The position numbers were made by a program, and so were the translations under genes. Below the pieces are notes generated by a model. That model searched no databases. It was not told the origin of the DNA and worked only from the letters and a program-made list of their open reading frames with translations. A stretch of 64,000 nt of DNA from Paraphaeosphaeria minitans (taxonomy: Eukaryota; Ascomycota; Dothideomycetes; Pleosporales; Didymosphaeriaceae). Of this stretch, positions 31,961 to 44,180 are shown piece after piece. Numbering within the stretch: position 1 is the first letter of the stretch; each line of letters opens with the position of its first letter. The stretch spans positions 992,001 through 1,056,000 of the forward strand of contig WJXW01000010.1 of NCBI GenBank assembly GCA_015832175.1. The letters are read 5' to 3'.

Positions 31961-34328
31961 GGTGGTTCTCTTCTTCACACCATAGCTGCATGACCGTGAC
32001 CAAGACAGGAAGTGGACTATTTCTGCACATGGTGGCTTCTATTCAGGAGATTGATACACTAGCAGGATAGTCAACACAATCTTTGGCGCATTCTGCTGCT
32101 ACGGCAACTCTTGCTTTAGCTCATGTGGCTGGTCTGTTCCATAAAAATGGCGAAATTCAGTGCTCGCAATACTGCATATTCTTCCAATACGTCGGGAAGG
32201 CACGCCAAAACCCATTGGAACTCTAATTCCGAGTTGAGATCGAGGTCATGCGGATTTTACAGGTGCCCTCTCGTAGTTTACAAACGCAAATGTGCTCAGC
32301 ACAACTCTGCATCGGGCATGTAGGGATATCAAGTGCACCATGTGCACAGTCTTGCACCCCAAAACCTCCTACGAACTGTGCCAAAGGAAGCGTAGAATCA
32401 TGGGACCGGTTGTAACGAGCATCTGTCTAAATAGAAGCAGATCGGCACACCAATATCTTGATAGAATGCCGTACGTTGGAGGTTTCCCGCCAGAGTCTGT
32501 GCATTACGCCTGTGCATTACATTCAATCCGAGCTCCCAAATTACTGATTGAAATGGTCAGTACAAAAATTCATACATGTTACTCTATCGTCCATGCAATC
32601 TACATCGAGGTGCTTCAAGAAGGCTCCGTTTGAGATTGTTTTCATCATTAACGAAGTCTTGCATCAATCGACTCAGGCAGATCGGCAATTATCCTTGAAA
32701 GCATTCCAAGACGCAGATTCTCTCGTCGTACGGAATATTCTTTCAAGAAAGATCAAGCTCTTACCACAGAAGGTGCTTCACTTGGGTGGTAAAACTATAC
32801 CATCCTGATTATCACTACCTTCTTAGGACCATGAAAATATCTCTTCCTCAAGTTATGCGATAATGTTTGAACAACTCTGGATGATAGTACTCTCCAACCC
32901 TGTGACGCGGCAAGCGTAGGAAGAGTATGACCTCAGATAGCCACTTGGTAAGCACAAGAGTAATCCGGCCGAGAACAGGCACAGACCATAGACATACACT
33001 TGCTAACATCATGACGTTTTTCGCGAGACACAGGAGACATTCCTGAGAAATATATTATCTGCTATTTGCACGCTTCTTTTGATTGCAATGCGATCATGGC
33101 TGCAATTGAAGAGGTCGGCAAAGGTGTCCCGAGAAGCCGATCTCCAGGACGTGCAGATACAGAAAGCTATTTTCGAGGATCTGTAGGGGTCGTACTATGG
33201 ACTGAGTCTTTCATTCATGGGAATCATACCGAGAGGTTTTCAAGGCCTCGAGAGGCTATGCACGGAGATGTGTGAGGCTGTTGACTTTTATATCACGCTT
33301 TACATACTGTCGCAATGTTAGGTACAACAACGAACTGAAAGTGACATTCTTTTAGTCGATCCAATTCAAAAAGGATCAGCTGTCTTCGAAGCAAATAAAA
33401 TATACCTGCTGGAAGGCTGTGATGGTGTTGAGAATTCATTCGATGTCGCCAAATCTCAAGAGTCTACGTAATTTCTCATTCCATGGCCTTGAAGTGAACG
33501 TAGCCAAGCTTTGGAAGCCGACCCAGACCAATTCCGAAGAGTGTCCTGACGTTGAATACACTAATTAAATGTATTATCGGAGGCGTTGGGAACGCTGACG
33601 AAGGGTAGCTTGGATTGAAAACCTTCAATGAACCCGATGAAATTTGATTCCATGATTCGGATAATAGAATGGGATTATTGCGAGATCATGGCCTACCTCT
33701 ATGGTATCCATCTAATGTGTTTGCTAAGGTTTTGGTACATCTTCGACGCACCAGGTACGCATGGCTATCCAATACATCTAGATTGACCTTCTCGAGGTTC
33801 TTTATGCGCCACAATGTCTTATCTGTACACAAACAAAACATTGGTTAAAGTATATGGTATCGCCTGCGGTTCATATCCAACCACATGATTTAAGCTCAAA
33901 ACGGCGAAATACGGTTGCACTCCTCACAAATGTTTACCATGGTTCATTTACAGAAAATCATGATAGTACACTGGCCCATTTGGTCCGCAGATAGCAAAAA
34001 CTCTACTTTATCGTTCTGCTTTTTCACATTCACCTCGACCTCCCGAAACTCAACCCGCCCACTGTCTCACAGCGCGAGCCACACCGACGTCACCATGTCG
34101 CCGCACAATTAATTCTGGGCCGTTCACAGCTTCACCTCTGCCTCCATATAAACAACCTGTCCCGCTCCACAACAGCTCTCCCTAACCCCGCACTTACACT
34201 CCCGCGACTCTCAACGCGATCAGTGACAAGCAGTGCGGCATCATCACACTTTATTCACACACCTACACAACTCGACATTCAAATTATCCATCTTCCTTCT
34301 TCGTGGCCCTGGCAGCACCTTTGCCGCC
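31961..34328. other. Gene-poor, AT-richer segment
   Basis: About 2.4 kb with lower GC than its flanks. It holds scattered short coding-like stretches (see the pseudogene entry) and, near its right end, a CATATAAACA box at about 34145-34154, some 180 bp before the next gene. No intact gene is supported. Confidence 0.5.
32560..33480 (+). pseudogene. Decayed coding remnants, origin unknown
   Basis: Several plus-strand segments read as protein but are broken by stops and frame changes. Around 32620-32805 is KAPFEIVFIINEVLHQS, followed by SLKAFQDADSLVVRNILS. Around 33034-33320 is FLRNILSAICTLLLIAMRSWLQ, then a TAG, then GFQGLERLCTEMCEAVDFY. The composition and the closely spaced stops suggest an old, inactivated gene; the first piece faintly resembles an F-box start. 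I cannot name the parent family, and chance cannot be excluded. Confidence 0.3.
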
Positions 34329-37300
34329 ATGGACTCACACCGCACAGGCGCGCAGAAACTGCTCTGCGATGCTATGCAAGACGACCTCTTCTCCCACAAC
34401 CCAGCCGTAGCCGCGGCAAAAATGGCCAACGATCGCACAAAACTCGATACATTCTTCGACACACTCGCAGTGGTCGCAATTCTCGTCTGTACCGTGTCTC
34501 TTCTCTACATCTGCAAGCAAGGTCTCCCTCTCTACTACTACATCACGGCCCTCGCCGCCTGTGTTATCTGCAGAGTTGCGGCTTTTGGCGTCTATTCCAT
34601 CATCCTATCCGCTCGCAAGAATCTCGATACGTTCTTCAACATTCTCGCGGTCCTAGAGACCCTCGTCTGCATCATGTTCGCCGCGTACTTCTGCACCCAG
34701 GGTTTCCCTCTCTCGAACATCATAACAGCCATCTCCGTCGGAGTTGCGAGCGTGGGCGTAACTTTCATTCTCTACTCCGTCATCATCTCGTTAATCGAGC
34801 TCAAGTTCGAGTGGCCAGCCGACAAGAATCTCAATATCCACCACGATATCCCGATCCCGCCTCTGCCTGCACCTGGGCCTGAAGACGACGATATATACGC
34901 ATGGCTGGATGACGATAGTTCCGACTCCAATGGAGACACTGTCTTCTCGAATACACACAAGATCAACCTGAACGCTAAACGACGCCCTACGTCCGGTCCA
35001 AAGTATACTGAGGCTTACGAGTGTGGTGATATTGACACGGTCGATCAGATATGGACCGTGCCTAAAGCCGGCAAGTCTTGTGGAAACACTCTAGTCTATA
35101 GCACATTTGGTACTGTGTCTTCGGTCACTACCACGCCTCAACTTGGCCACGCACAAGAAGACGGTCCCTCCGGATCCACTGAGACTGTTCACCAACAGCC
35201 CGTTAAAGAACAAATAATCTTGTTGACGCGATGTGAGGCTCGGCCTAAGCTGTTAGTCCTCATGGACCAAATGGAGAAAGAAGGTGAGCGTGATGGCACC
35301 ACCGCGACTGCGTACCGCTATCGAAAGAAACTCAAAGAGCTGTTCAAAGCAGCTCCTAGCGGATCTCTCGATGCGGCCTTCAGGGACCGCCTACTCAAGT
35401 ACGCGAAGGTTCATAACATCAACAAGACTGTTACACTTTGGACATACGGCATTGGTCTCGCCTACAATGGCACACATCTCACCAATGGTATGGTAACTTC
35501 GACTAAGGATGTCGTAATTTGGAAGTACTTGTAGCAGATCGAAGAAAACAAGAAGCGAGCTCTGGCTAGAGAGAAGCACGACGCAGAAATCAAGGCCGAG
35601 CGGGAACGCCAGGAGCTGAAGCACAACGAAGAAGTCAAAGCCGAGCGGGAGCGCGAGGAACTGAAACAGCTCCTGCAAGACGTTCGCAAGTACGCTATTC
35701 AGTTCGGAGACAAGAAATCTCGACACAAATTCTCTGCAGCATGCTACGCCAAGTGGTCCACGGATATTACCTTCATTCTCGACCAAATTCAAGAGGCCAG
35801 GAACGAAAAGAAGCGTCAGGATGAAGCCAAACTCGAGGGCATCCGCGATATCGTTCGCAATACGCGTGACGTCGAGGGCGCCAAAGACGGTTTTCTGGGA
35901 GAGCGAGTCAACACTCTCCTTCCCGCCAACGAGGTTGAAGAGTTTTGGCTCAGTCTTCAACGCGATCTTTTGGCAGAGGATGTTGCCATACTTCGTGGGT
36001 GTCGGTCGACGCGGCTTGCTTTCTTCAAAAACATCGGATTCGAGTCGCTCACAGAAGCACTCTTCAACATGAACACCGCCCAAAACACCTCTATGGAACC
36101 GAGCACTAGAGTTGGATGGAGGGCTTATGGCTATAAGTTCAATCTCATCGACGCCACCAAGACGTACAGTCGTTACAAAGACGTACTCGGCAAGCTCGTC
36201 GGCCGTCAGAACGCTCGCAAGAGGTTTAACAGAATCTATGACGAAGAGTTGAAGCAGAACAAGTCGGCTTGGTGCGTTCTCATGCTCATGGTTATTATGG
36301 TAGTCGAAGATGGCAGGGAAGTCTGGTACATTGATTATTGGCATGCCCGTCATGTCGCTGAGGCCTGCAAGAAGACCGGCTTGCCCCAGCGAGCTTTCTG
36401 GGATCACCTCCGCTATAGAGAGGCAAAACTCAACGAGCGTCGCAAACAGATCGAAGAGAAATTGAAAGCCGAAACCGCAATATCTGACCTCGCTGAGCTC
36501 ATGAAGAATAAACATGAGCAAGCAGCAGCCGGCAGGCAGGAAAAGGCGGTCGCAAAAGCTGTTGCCGTCTCAAAGACGCAAGATGAAGATCGAGCACGTA
36601 CAGACGCTCAAGCAGAAATAGATGCTAAAGCACAAGCTACGCAAGCTGCAGCTCAAGCTCATGCTGACGCAGCGCTCGCCGATGAAGAACAGGACCAAGT
36701 TGAAGAGGAGGCAGCATCTGCCGAGGAAGATGAGCTGGTGTCCATGGCATGCACCATGCTCGAAGCAGGTGTCAGCGATGAAGAAGACGACTTCCCTGAC
36801 CAGGAACCAGTAACCGCTGAGGAAGAAGCATCGCTCGCCGAAAATCGCGCCATGGTTGAAGCACAACTCGCTGGAGAGGAAGCTGCCGCAGAAGCGTTCC
36901 GCCTTCAAGCCCAAGCTCTGGCCGACGCAGCACTCATTCCGCTGGCGATAGAAAACGCCCACGCAGCTGCACAGCAAGCAGTCCCCGTAGCGAATACTCC
37001 GGTCGTCCTTCAGTCCGGCGCGGCACACGGTTGCATCGCTTCTTCGTCTGGCCGCCTCATCAAGTCCACTCAGCCAGTCATCGTAATCAAACCCCAGCGC
37101 TGGGATGAGAACGCCGGCGGGTTCATGGCGTACTGGCAGAGCGAGGCTTCGAAGCAGCCTACCCACGAGAAGCACGATGGCGGCGTCTCCTTCGACCTCC
37201 GGTCCGTGAACAGAGATTTCAGGCTCCGCGGTATCATCAAGAGCTTGCTTATGGCCGACGCGTCTCACGGTAATGCTTTCCAACGCCTCGTCTACCGCGA

Positions 37301-38108
37301 ACCTCCGTCCGGTCGCCTCATCAAGTCCACACAGCCCAACCGCTCTTCTATGATCACTCCTAAGCCGTGGAAAATCAACGCTGGCGGCTTTGAGTCGTAT
37401 TGGCGGCGAGAGCGGTCCAGGCACAGCAAACACGTGCGTAAATCGACACGCAACAGCGGCCCCCGATTTCGACTCCGACACGCGGAGCAGGAGATATACC
37501 CTGACCGTCAAGACCTGACCGTCCACCCTCTTTCGGGATACCTGCTGCTGTGGCGGATGGCGTTGAAGGATCTGACACCCACTGAGCGCAAAGGCCTGCG
37601 AGTCCGTGGCCAAATCTGGCCAAAGAACTGTGACCCGGCGCTGAAGTATGGGAACTGGAAGCCGGCGCAGGATTTCAAGCTGCCGCGTACGGTTGACAAC
37701 CGCTTCCGCACCTTGTTCTGGGGCTTAGACGTATCCGCGGAGAAGCGCAGGGCGGAGCAGCTCACCACGGATCCCGAGGCACGCGAGGTGGAGGAGTTCT
37801 TTTCCGACAAGGCGCGCAAGGCGGAGGAGCTCGGTACTGAGCTGTGGACTGTGTTCACCGCTGCCAGCATTCCCCTTCCCAGGAGCTCGGATACAGACAT
37901 CTCGCTGGAGCCTTTCGCAATCGCAGAGCGGGATCCGAACGTGTGGAACCCAAACGTCTTCAACGCCAACGCATTCCTGGATATGATTACCGGTCTAGCC
38001 GAGGGCCCGGCTGTTGATCCGGGTGACGAGGTCGATATATCACTTCGCCCTCAGATGCGGGCTTCCACCCGGCCAGCAGCACGTGACGGACGCCGAGCTC
38101 GCCGTTAG
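34329..38108 (+). CDS. Large repeat-built membrane protein, unrecognised
   Basis: Proposed exons 34329-35492 and 35535-38108, giving 1245 residues. The two parts are in one frame separated only by a TAG at 35532; a 42-nt intron (GTAACT...CTTGTAG, with GACTAAG as a possible branch site) removes it without shifting frame. Residues 38-93 and 98-153 are a duplicated membrane hairpin with an exact 60-residue period (LDTFF...AV...C...QG.PL...). An acidic linker follows, then a charged coiled coil with a doubled KAERER/ELK unit at about 400-430, and a globular part of about 300 residues (WRAYGYKFNLIDATKTYSR, WCVLMLMVIMVVEDG). An Ala/Glu-rich coiled coil comes next, and a second duplication near 893 and 980 starts with SGRLIKSTQP and contains NAGGF.(A/S)YW. 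No known domain is recognised. Alternatively the gene is broken at the TAG. Confidence 0.62.
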
Positions 38109-39273
38109 GTTTGCTTGGGTCTGTATAACAAGCACAAAATCCAGGTTTTGAACGTAAGGCCCCCTTTACCTCTCTAAACAGTATTCTAGTTAACATGGTA
38201 CAGAGATTGCAGAATACTGCTGTCTTCGTTGCGCGGGGGGCGACAGGACACACAGCGACCAAAGTCTTCCTTCAGTTTCAGTTTGTTTGTTTATCATTGT
38301 AGATTCCGGTTTATATTTCTGGTACATTTGACATTCAGTTTCGCAAGGTGCTGTTCAAGGACTGAGGAAGCATGCTCTCGAGATTGGATTCGGTACGTCT
38401 TCTCCACTCTGCCCCTGAAGTCTTACTAATCGCCGTTCAGACCCCGCCATATAACTACCATCCTAAAACCTCCGCCGCGTCCTTTCCGATCCGCTCTTAG
38501 ACTGCATATATCTTCCCTTTCAATCAAGCGAAAAGCCACATACCACCCACACACTTACCCGCTGCGCACTTCGACCAACTGGAGTCGATAGTGTAGTGCC
38601 AACTCCCGGGGACGCCCGGGAGACGGTGCATGCAGCGGGTGCCGGTCTGCGCTTGAGACGTCTTGCGGCAGACCGGGCTGGGATCCAGGCAAGAAGAAGA
38701 CATATCATAGAGGAGAGCAAGGAACACCAAAATCGATCAGCAGGAACGAGAGTCCCATATCGAGCAGGCCTCTGAAAAGAGTATTCGAGTGAAGACACAC
38801 CCGCGAAAGCAGCGACGCTTTTCTTCGCCTCGCCAGATCTGGACCCGGACAACATAAATAAGTCGCCAACCTACATAGCCGCAATCGTGTCTGGAATCCG
38901 CGTGGGCAGCAAGTAGTGCTTCAGTCTTCTCTCGCTTCTTTTTTTTCTTTCTTTTACTTTTTGTTTGGCTTAGCAAATGATGTCAGGCGGTTCAAGGCTG
39001 GGAGGGCGAGGTACCTGGGTGGTCTGTAATTTCGTAATGGAACAATGTTGCAAAGTAACTACACAATACGAATTTCAAAATCCGTTGGCATGGGTCAGAA
39101 AAAGTGCAAAGTGACTTGGCGTGACATGATCCATGACATGGACGTTGGTGGTGGTAAGGAGCTTATCAAAGAAGGAGAAAAGAGAGACGCAACCTTGCAA
39201 AGAAACACAGCCATCTCATGTGCATGTACTCGTACAGGGTATCATTTGTTATTTTACATGCAGATATACAGTA
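38109..39273. other. Convergent intergenic region
   Basis: About 1.2 kb between two converging genes. Open frames are short and overlap on both strands. It has a T-rich run near 38939-38960. No gene supported. Confidence 0.5.
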
Positions 39274-40413
39274 TCACAGCTTCCGCCGACTGTACGCCCA
39301 GTACGCTTTCCACGGCAACTTCCAATCCACCTTTCTCAGCTCGGGGTCGAACAGATCAAAATCAGCCTTCTGCAGGCGATCCAGCCAGCTCTGCGTCGCA
39401 ATTGCGGGCATGAAGACGCCAAAAGCCTGCTCCACCTCGGCCAACTGCTTCTCCTGCCCCGTAGCTTCGCTGCCGTAGTCGAACCCCCGCTCTGCATCGT
39501 CGCGGTGCTCGAAGTCGTGGCCCACGGAGCCTTCAGACCGCAACTTGGACAGCATCTCACGGGCAGTGATGAGGTGGTCGTTTGCGCGGGTGGCGACGGC
39601 AAAGACGGCGTCGCGGAGGCCAGGGGCGGCCGCGCCCTCGCGAAATACGGCTTCCTCTTTCAGGGCCGCGTCGGCCATGACATCTAAAGGCAGCAACACG
39701 GCGCCTTGCGCTTGGCCTGCGTTACCGCCGATGGTGGGTTGCGGCGGGGGAAAGGCGATGAAGGGTATCCCGCGCAGCACGGCGGCGATGCCCGCGGCCT
39801 TGCCGATGTGCGAGGCGATGTGGTCGGTGGTCAGGGACGCCTGGGGGAGGGCGGACAGCGTGAGGTACATGAGGGTGGAATACGTGTTTTCGGCGTATGA
39901 CTCCAGGCTGCTCAACGTAGGATACGGCGGATTGCCGAGGTACTGCTCGCGCGTGTTGATGACCCTGTGGAACCAATTCTTGGACAACTTCGCCTTGCCG
40001 TTAGAACGATGGTGCAGGTCTTCTGCGGCTTTCGCAAGCAGTATGGCGACGGGCTCTTTCGGCGGGGTGCCGGCCAGCGATTTTGTGATGGTATCGCGCC
40101 AGAACTGCATGCGCATCATGCCGACTGTGGGATTCGAGGTGGTATCTGCGACCTGGGCGACATCGATGTTGAAGGCGCGGAGGGCGAGGTACGCATCGCG
40201 GGCGGGGGGCGGGATGAAGGTCTGCAGGACGTGCGAGGGCGCGTCGTAGGTCTTGACGAGGTGGGCGCAGTAGATGCGCGCTTTGGAGACTTCTTCAGCC
40301 GACGGCTGGCTCGCGGATGTGGTGAAGCATTGCGACTGGAGGCGGCGGCGTTGGGGTGCTCTTGCAGCGGGCATGCGCTGGATGAAAGCTGCACGGGGGC
40401 GAGGGAGGCGCAT
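39274..40413 (-). CDS. Mitochondrial squalene/phytoene-synthase-fold protein (NDUFAF6-like complex I assembly factor)
   Basis: Single exon, 379 residues. The N-terminal 40 residues are Arg-rich and lack acids (RMPAARAPQRRRLQSQCFTTSAS), a good mitochondrial presequence. The rest follows the all-helical trans-isoprenyl synthase fold of NDUFAF6: ARIYCAHLVKTYDAPSHVLQTFIPPPARDAYLALRAFNIDVAQVAD, MRMQFWRDTI, an NTYSTLMYLTL segment, HIGKAAGIAAVLRGIPF, and VFAVATRANDHLITAREML. The Asp-rich metal motifs of true squalene synthases are degenerate (FNIDVAQVAD), which fits an assembly factor rather than an enzyme. It is divergent from RAD5 across exactly 300 bp. Confidence 0.85.
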   Translation of the reverse strand: MRLPRPRAAFIQRMPAARAPQRRRLQSQCFTTSASQPSAEEVSKARIYCAHLVKTYDAPSHVLQTFIPPPARDAYLALRAFNIDVAQVADTTSNPTVGMMRMQFWRDTITKSLAGTPPKEPVAILLAKAAEDLHHRSNGKAKLSKNWFHRVINTREQYLGNPPYPTLSSLESYAENTYSTLMYLTLSALPQASLTTDHIASHIGKAAGIAAVLRGIPFIAFPPPQPTIGGNAGQAQGAVLLPLDVMADAALKEEAVFREGAAAPGLRDAVFAVATRANDHLITAREMLSKLRSEGSVGHDFEHRDDAERGFDYGSEATGQEKQLAEVEQAFGVFMPAIATQSWLDRLQKADFDLFDPELRKVDWKLPWKAYWAYSRRKL

Positions 40414-40713
40414 TGGGAGGAAGGATTGGAGATCAAGATGCCATCAGGCTTCGGGTTCAAGAGGAATAAGCCACGGTAGAATTCCTGCACAACTCCAGCT
40501 GGCGAGGCTCAGATGTGGGCGACAGAAAGGTGCTGGTTGTCTCCCGGATGAGCACCGGTGGTGGTGGACGAGGCTTTGAGTGGCGCCCGATTGGCCGACG
40601 CGACCGTGAAAGCGCGTCTCGCCGCCGACGCGACGCATCGCCACCAGAAAGCTAGAAAGCCAGAAAGCCAGAAAGTCGCCCCGCACACTCGCTGCAACCT
40701 GGCAATAATCCCT
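40414..40713. promoter_or_regulatory. Divergent promoter of NDUFAF6-like gene and RAD5
   Basis: 300 bp between opposing start codons; it contains a short AGAAAGC(C)-type repeat around 40648-40675. No specific site is identified. Confidence 0.45.
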
Positions 40714-43700
40714 ATGGAGTCGCCGCACCCTGACGAGCGCCCTCAGAAGAAGCGCAGGTTTTTCCATGAGGAGCCTTCGCCAGTCCAAGGCTCGCCCGTG
40801 TGCCCAGCATCATCCGCCTCCGTAGCATCGCCTTCGAAACTCGACGACTCGTTTGATAGCGCTCCCAGTCTTCCTGATATATCCCTTGACAATGCTGAGA
40901 GTGCAAGGCGCTTGGAGGGCTTCGATGTCGCCATGTTGCAGGCTGTGGTGGGCGAATTGCCGCACGCGAGCTTGCTAAAGCTCAAAGACGCGAGCGGCAG
41001 CGATGTGCATCGTGGTGTGTATGGCTTACGGGAAGGCTTGCTCTGGCTGACATGATACAGCGGTCAATCTGTATCTTGATGGATCTTGGGGCTCTGCACC
41101 CTCGTGCGCTTCACCCGCAGTACCGCAGCCTCGAGCACCAGCTGTGCAACAAACCCTCGCGACCGCCCTCAGACGGAACGACTCCGAAGCCTCTATTGCG
41201 TCGACGTCTGCCTCGGGCTCCTCCACACCAATCGCACCGATACTCGGGCAGATGCCCGGGAAGCGCTATGTTGGGTCCTTCGGTGTGACGGGCTGGGCTA
41301 CCAAGAGCGGGAGTGGTCTGCTCAAGCACGACGAGGAAGTCAGCATAGAGCGGCAGAAGGACATGCCCAAGGTGAAGAAAGGCAACAAGCGCGTCCTCAG
41401 TCTCACCAAGGTCGACGTCATTGTCCGCTTCGTCAACAACCGCGGAGAGGAAGTAGGTCGTGTGGAGAACGAGTCGGCTACCTGGATATCAGCACTGCTG
41501 GACCAGAAGGTCTGCACCTTCCAAGGCACCGTCGTGTACACACCCGATAAACTCAGAACGGGCGATAACGTCTTCCTACAGCTACGCGCTTTTTTTCTGC
41601 GCAGCGCATTTGACAGCAGAAAGTTTGTCAAGCCCGAGGATAACCGTGAAGTGAACTTGTTCGAGGAGAAGGAGAGCTCCGACGAACGCGATCTGCGGCG
41701 CCGGCAGGTTGCGCTGGTAAAGCTGTTCGAAGCCATCAATCTGGAGCCCACTCGCCAGAACGCGACTACAGAGGGGCACAAGCGGCAGCGCCTGCTGCAG
41801 GCGGCAGACAGAGAGGAGGAAAAACAGAATCCGAGGCCCAAGAACGGAAGTGTTCCTGGGCCGGGTTCGTCCCCGCCCTCAGAAGAAGCCGAAGAGGGAG
41901 AGGAGCTGGAGCAAGATCAGTTGGATGCCCTCTATAAGAAAGCCCAGTCCTTCGACTTCAACACACCAGAAATGCAACCCGCCGATACATTTGTCATGAA
42001 CCTGCGCAAGTACCAGAAACAGGCCCTCCACTGGATGGTAGGGAAAGAGAGGGACGAAGCGCGGAATGACACGGAAGAGTCGATGCATCCACTCTGGGAA
42101 GAGTACGCGTGGCCCACACAAGACGCAGACAACGAGGCAATGCCCGTCATAAAAGACCAACACATGTTCTACGTGAACCCCTACTCTGGCCAGCTCTCGC
42201 TCGAGTTCCCAAAGCAGGAGCAGAACTGCCTGGGCGGTGTTCTGGCAGACGGTACGTACTGCTCATGCGCCATTGTAACAAAGCTAATTCGCAGCAGAAA
42301 TGGGCCTCGGAAAGACGATCGAGATGCTAAGCTTGATTCACACCAACCGGAACGACATTACTAGGAGCGATCCTTCCGTTCTCAAGAGCCTGCCCCGACT
42401 ACCGAAGAACAGTACCGCTGTCGAACCTGCACCGTACACTACACTCGTTATAGCACCCATGTCGCTCCTGGCGCAGTGGCAAAGCGAAGCTGAAAAGGCT
42501 TCCAAGGAAGGCACACTCAAGGTCATGCTCTACTATGGCGCAGAAAAGGCAGTCAATCTCCAGAAGCTGTGCTCGGCATCCAACGGCGCAAACGCTCCCA
42601 ACGTCATCATCACAAGCTACGGTACTGTCTTGGCTGAGTATGGCCAACTGGCGAAGCAAGATGGAAATGTTGGCTCCCATGGCGGCATATTTTCGCTCGA
42701 CTACTTCCGCATCATCCTCGACGAGGCACATTACATCAAGAATCGGCAATCGAAAACCGCAAAAGCTTGCTATGAGCTCAGCGCGAAACATCGGTGGGTC
42801 CTCACGGGTACGCCCATTGTAAATCGCCTGGAGGATCTGTTCAGTCTGGTGCGCTTCCTGAAAGTGGAGCCGTGGGCCAACTTCTCCTTCTGGAAAACCT
42901 TCATTACCGTTCCTTTCGAATCAGGAGAATTCATTCGCGCGCTCGACGTCGTGCAGACCGTGTTGGAACCGCTCGTCCTCCGACGTACAAAAGATATGAA
43001 GACCCCAGACGGCGAAGCCCTCGTGCCATTGCCCAAGCGAACGATTGAAGTCGAGGAGATCACGCTCTCCGAGGACGAGCGGAATGTGTACGACCACATC
43101 TATCTCCACGCGCGATCTGTATTTAATGCCAATGCTGAGAAGGGAACGCTGCTCAAACAGTACACGACCATCTTTGCGCAGATCCTGCGGCTCCGGCAGT
43201 CGTGCTGCCATCCTGTGCTCACCAGGAAAGCTCACCTGGTTGCTGACGAGGAAGATGCGGCACTGGCATCCGATGTCGCTAACGGACTCGCTGACGACAT
43301 GGACCTCGACAGCCTCATCGAACGCTTCACCAGCGAGGGTGATGAGGACGTCAATAGATATGGCGCCAACGTGCTCAAACAGATCCAGGACGAGGCTGAG
43401 TCGGAGTGCCCGATCTGCTCCGAGGAGCCCATGAACGAGCAGGCCGTCACGAGCTGCTGGCACTCCGCGTGCAAGGAGTGTCTTGTAAACTACATCAACC
43501 ACCAACGCGACAAGGGCGAACTCCCGCGCTGCTTCAATTGCCGCGAGCCCATCAACACGCGCGACGTCTTCGAGGTCGTCCGCCACGACCACGTCTCTTC
43601 CGACGCACCGGCGCCAATGCAGACGCCCAAAATCAGCCTGCGCCGCATCGGCCTCTCCGGCTCCGCGAAGACGCAGGCGCTGCTCACGCACCTGAAAGGA

Positions 43701-44180
43701 ATCCGTAAGCAAGAGAAGGGCATGAAGAGCGTCGTGTTCTCGCAGTTCACGTCCTTCCTCGACCTCATCGAGCCCGCCCTCGCACGCGACCACATCCCCT
43801 TCCTGCGCTTCGACGGGTCCATGAGCCAGAAGCTGCGCGCCACCACGCTCGCGGAGTTCGCCACCTCACCCAAACCTTATGTGCTCCTGCTCTCCCTGCG
43901 GGCGGGTGGCGTCGGACTCAACCTCACCTGCGCCAAGCGCGTGTTCATGATGGATCCGTGGTGGAGCTTTGCAGTCGAGGCGCAGGCGATTGACCGCGTG
44001 CATCGGATGGGGCAGGACGCCGAGGTCAAGGTAACGCGGTTCGTGGTCAGAGGCAGTATCGAAGAGAAGATGTTGCGGATTCAGGAGCGGAAGAAGTTCT
44101 TGGCGAGCAGTCTGGGGATGATGAGTGAGGAGGAGAAGAAGGCGAATCGGATCGAGGACATCAAGGAGTTGCTGTCTTGA
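40714..44180 (+). CDS. RAD5: DNA repair helicase/ubiquitin ligase Rad5
   Basis: Three exons: 40714-41014, 41061-42251, 42298-44180; 1124 residues. Rad5 polyubiquitinates PCNA at stalled forks (error-free bypass) and remodels forks. Domains in order: a disordered leader with a KKRR basic patch; a HIRAN region at about 155-300 (GKRYVGSFGVTGWATKSGSGLL...); SNF2 helicase motif I LADEMGLGKT (about 495-504), DEAH at about 638-641, and a RING inserted between helicase lobes at about 868-915 (CPICSEEP...CWHSACKECL...CFNCREPI). Lobe 2 follows with VFSQFTSFLDL, GVGLNLTCAKRVFMMDPWW and QAIDRVHRMGQ. This order is diagnostic for Rad5/HLTF. The last acceptor is a GCAGCAG tandem, and I used the second AG because it reads ADEMGLGKT. 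Introns are 46 bp each. Confidence 0.95.

Noticed and set aside
35532..35540. Programmed stop-codon readthrough at TAG-CAG-ATC
   Set aside because: The known strong readthrough context is UAG-CAR-YYA; the third triplet here is AUC. A 42-nt intron with usable ends explains the frame more simply.
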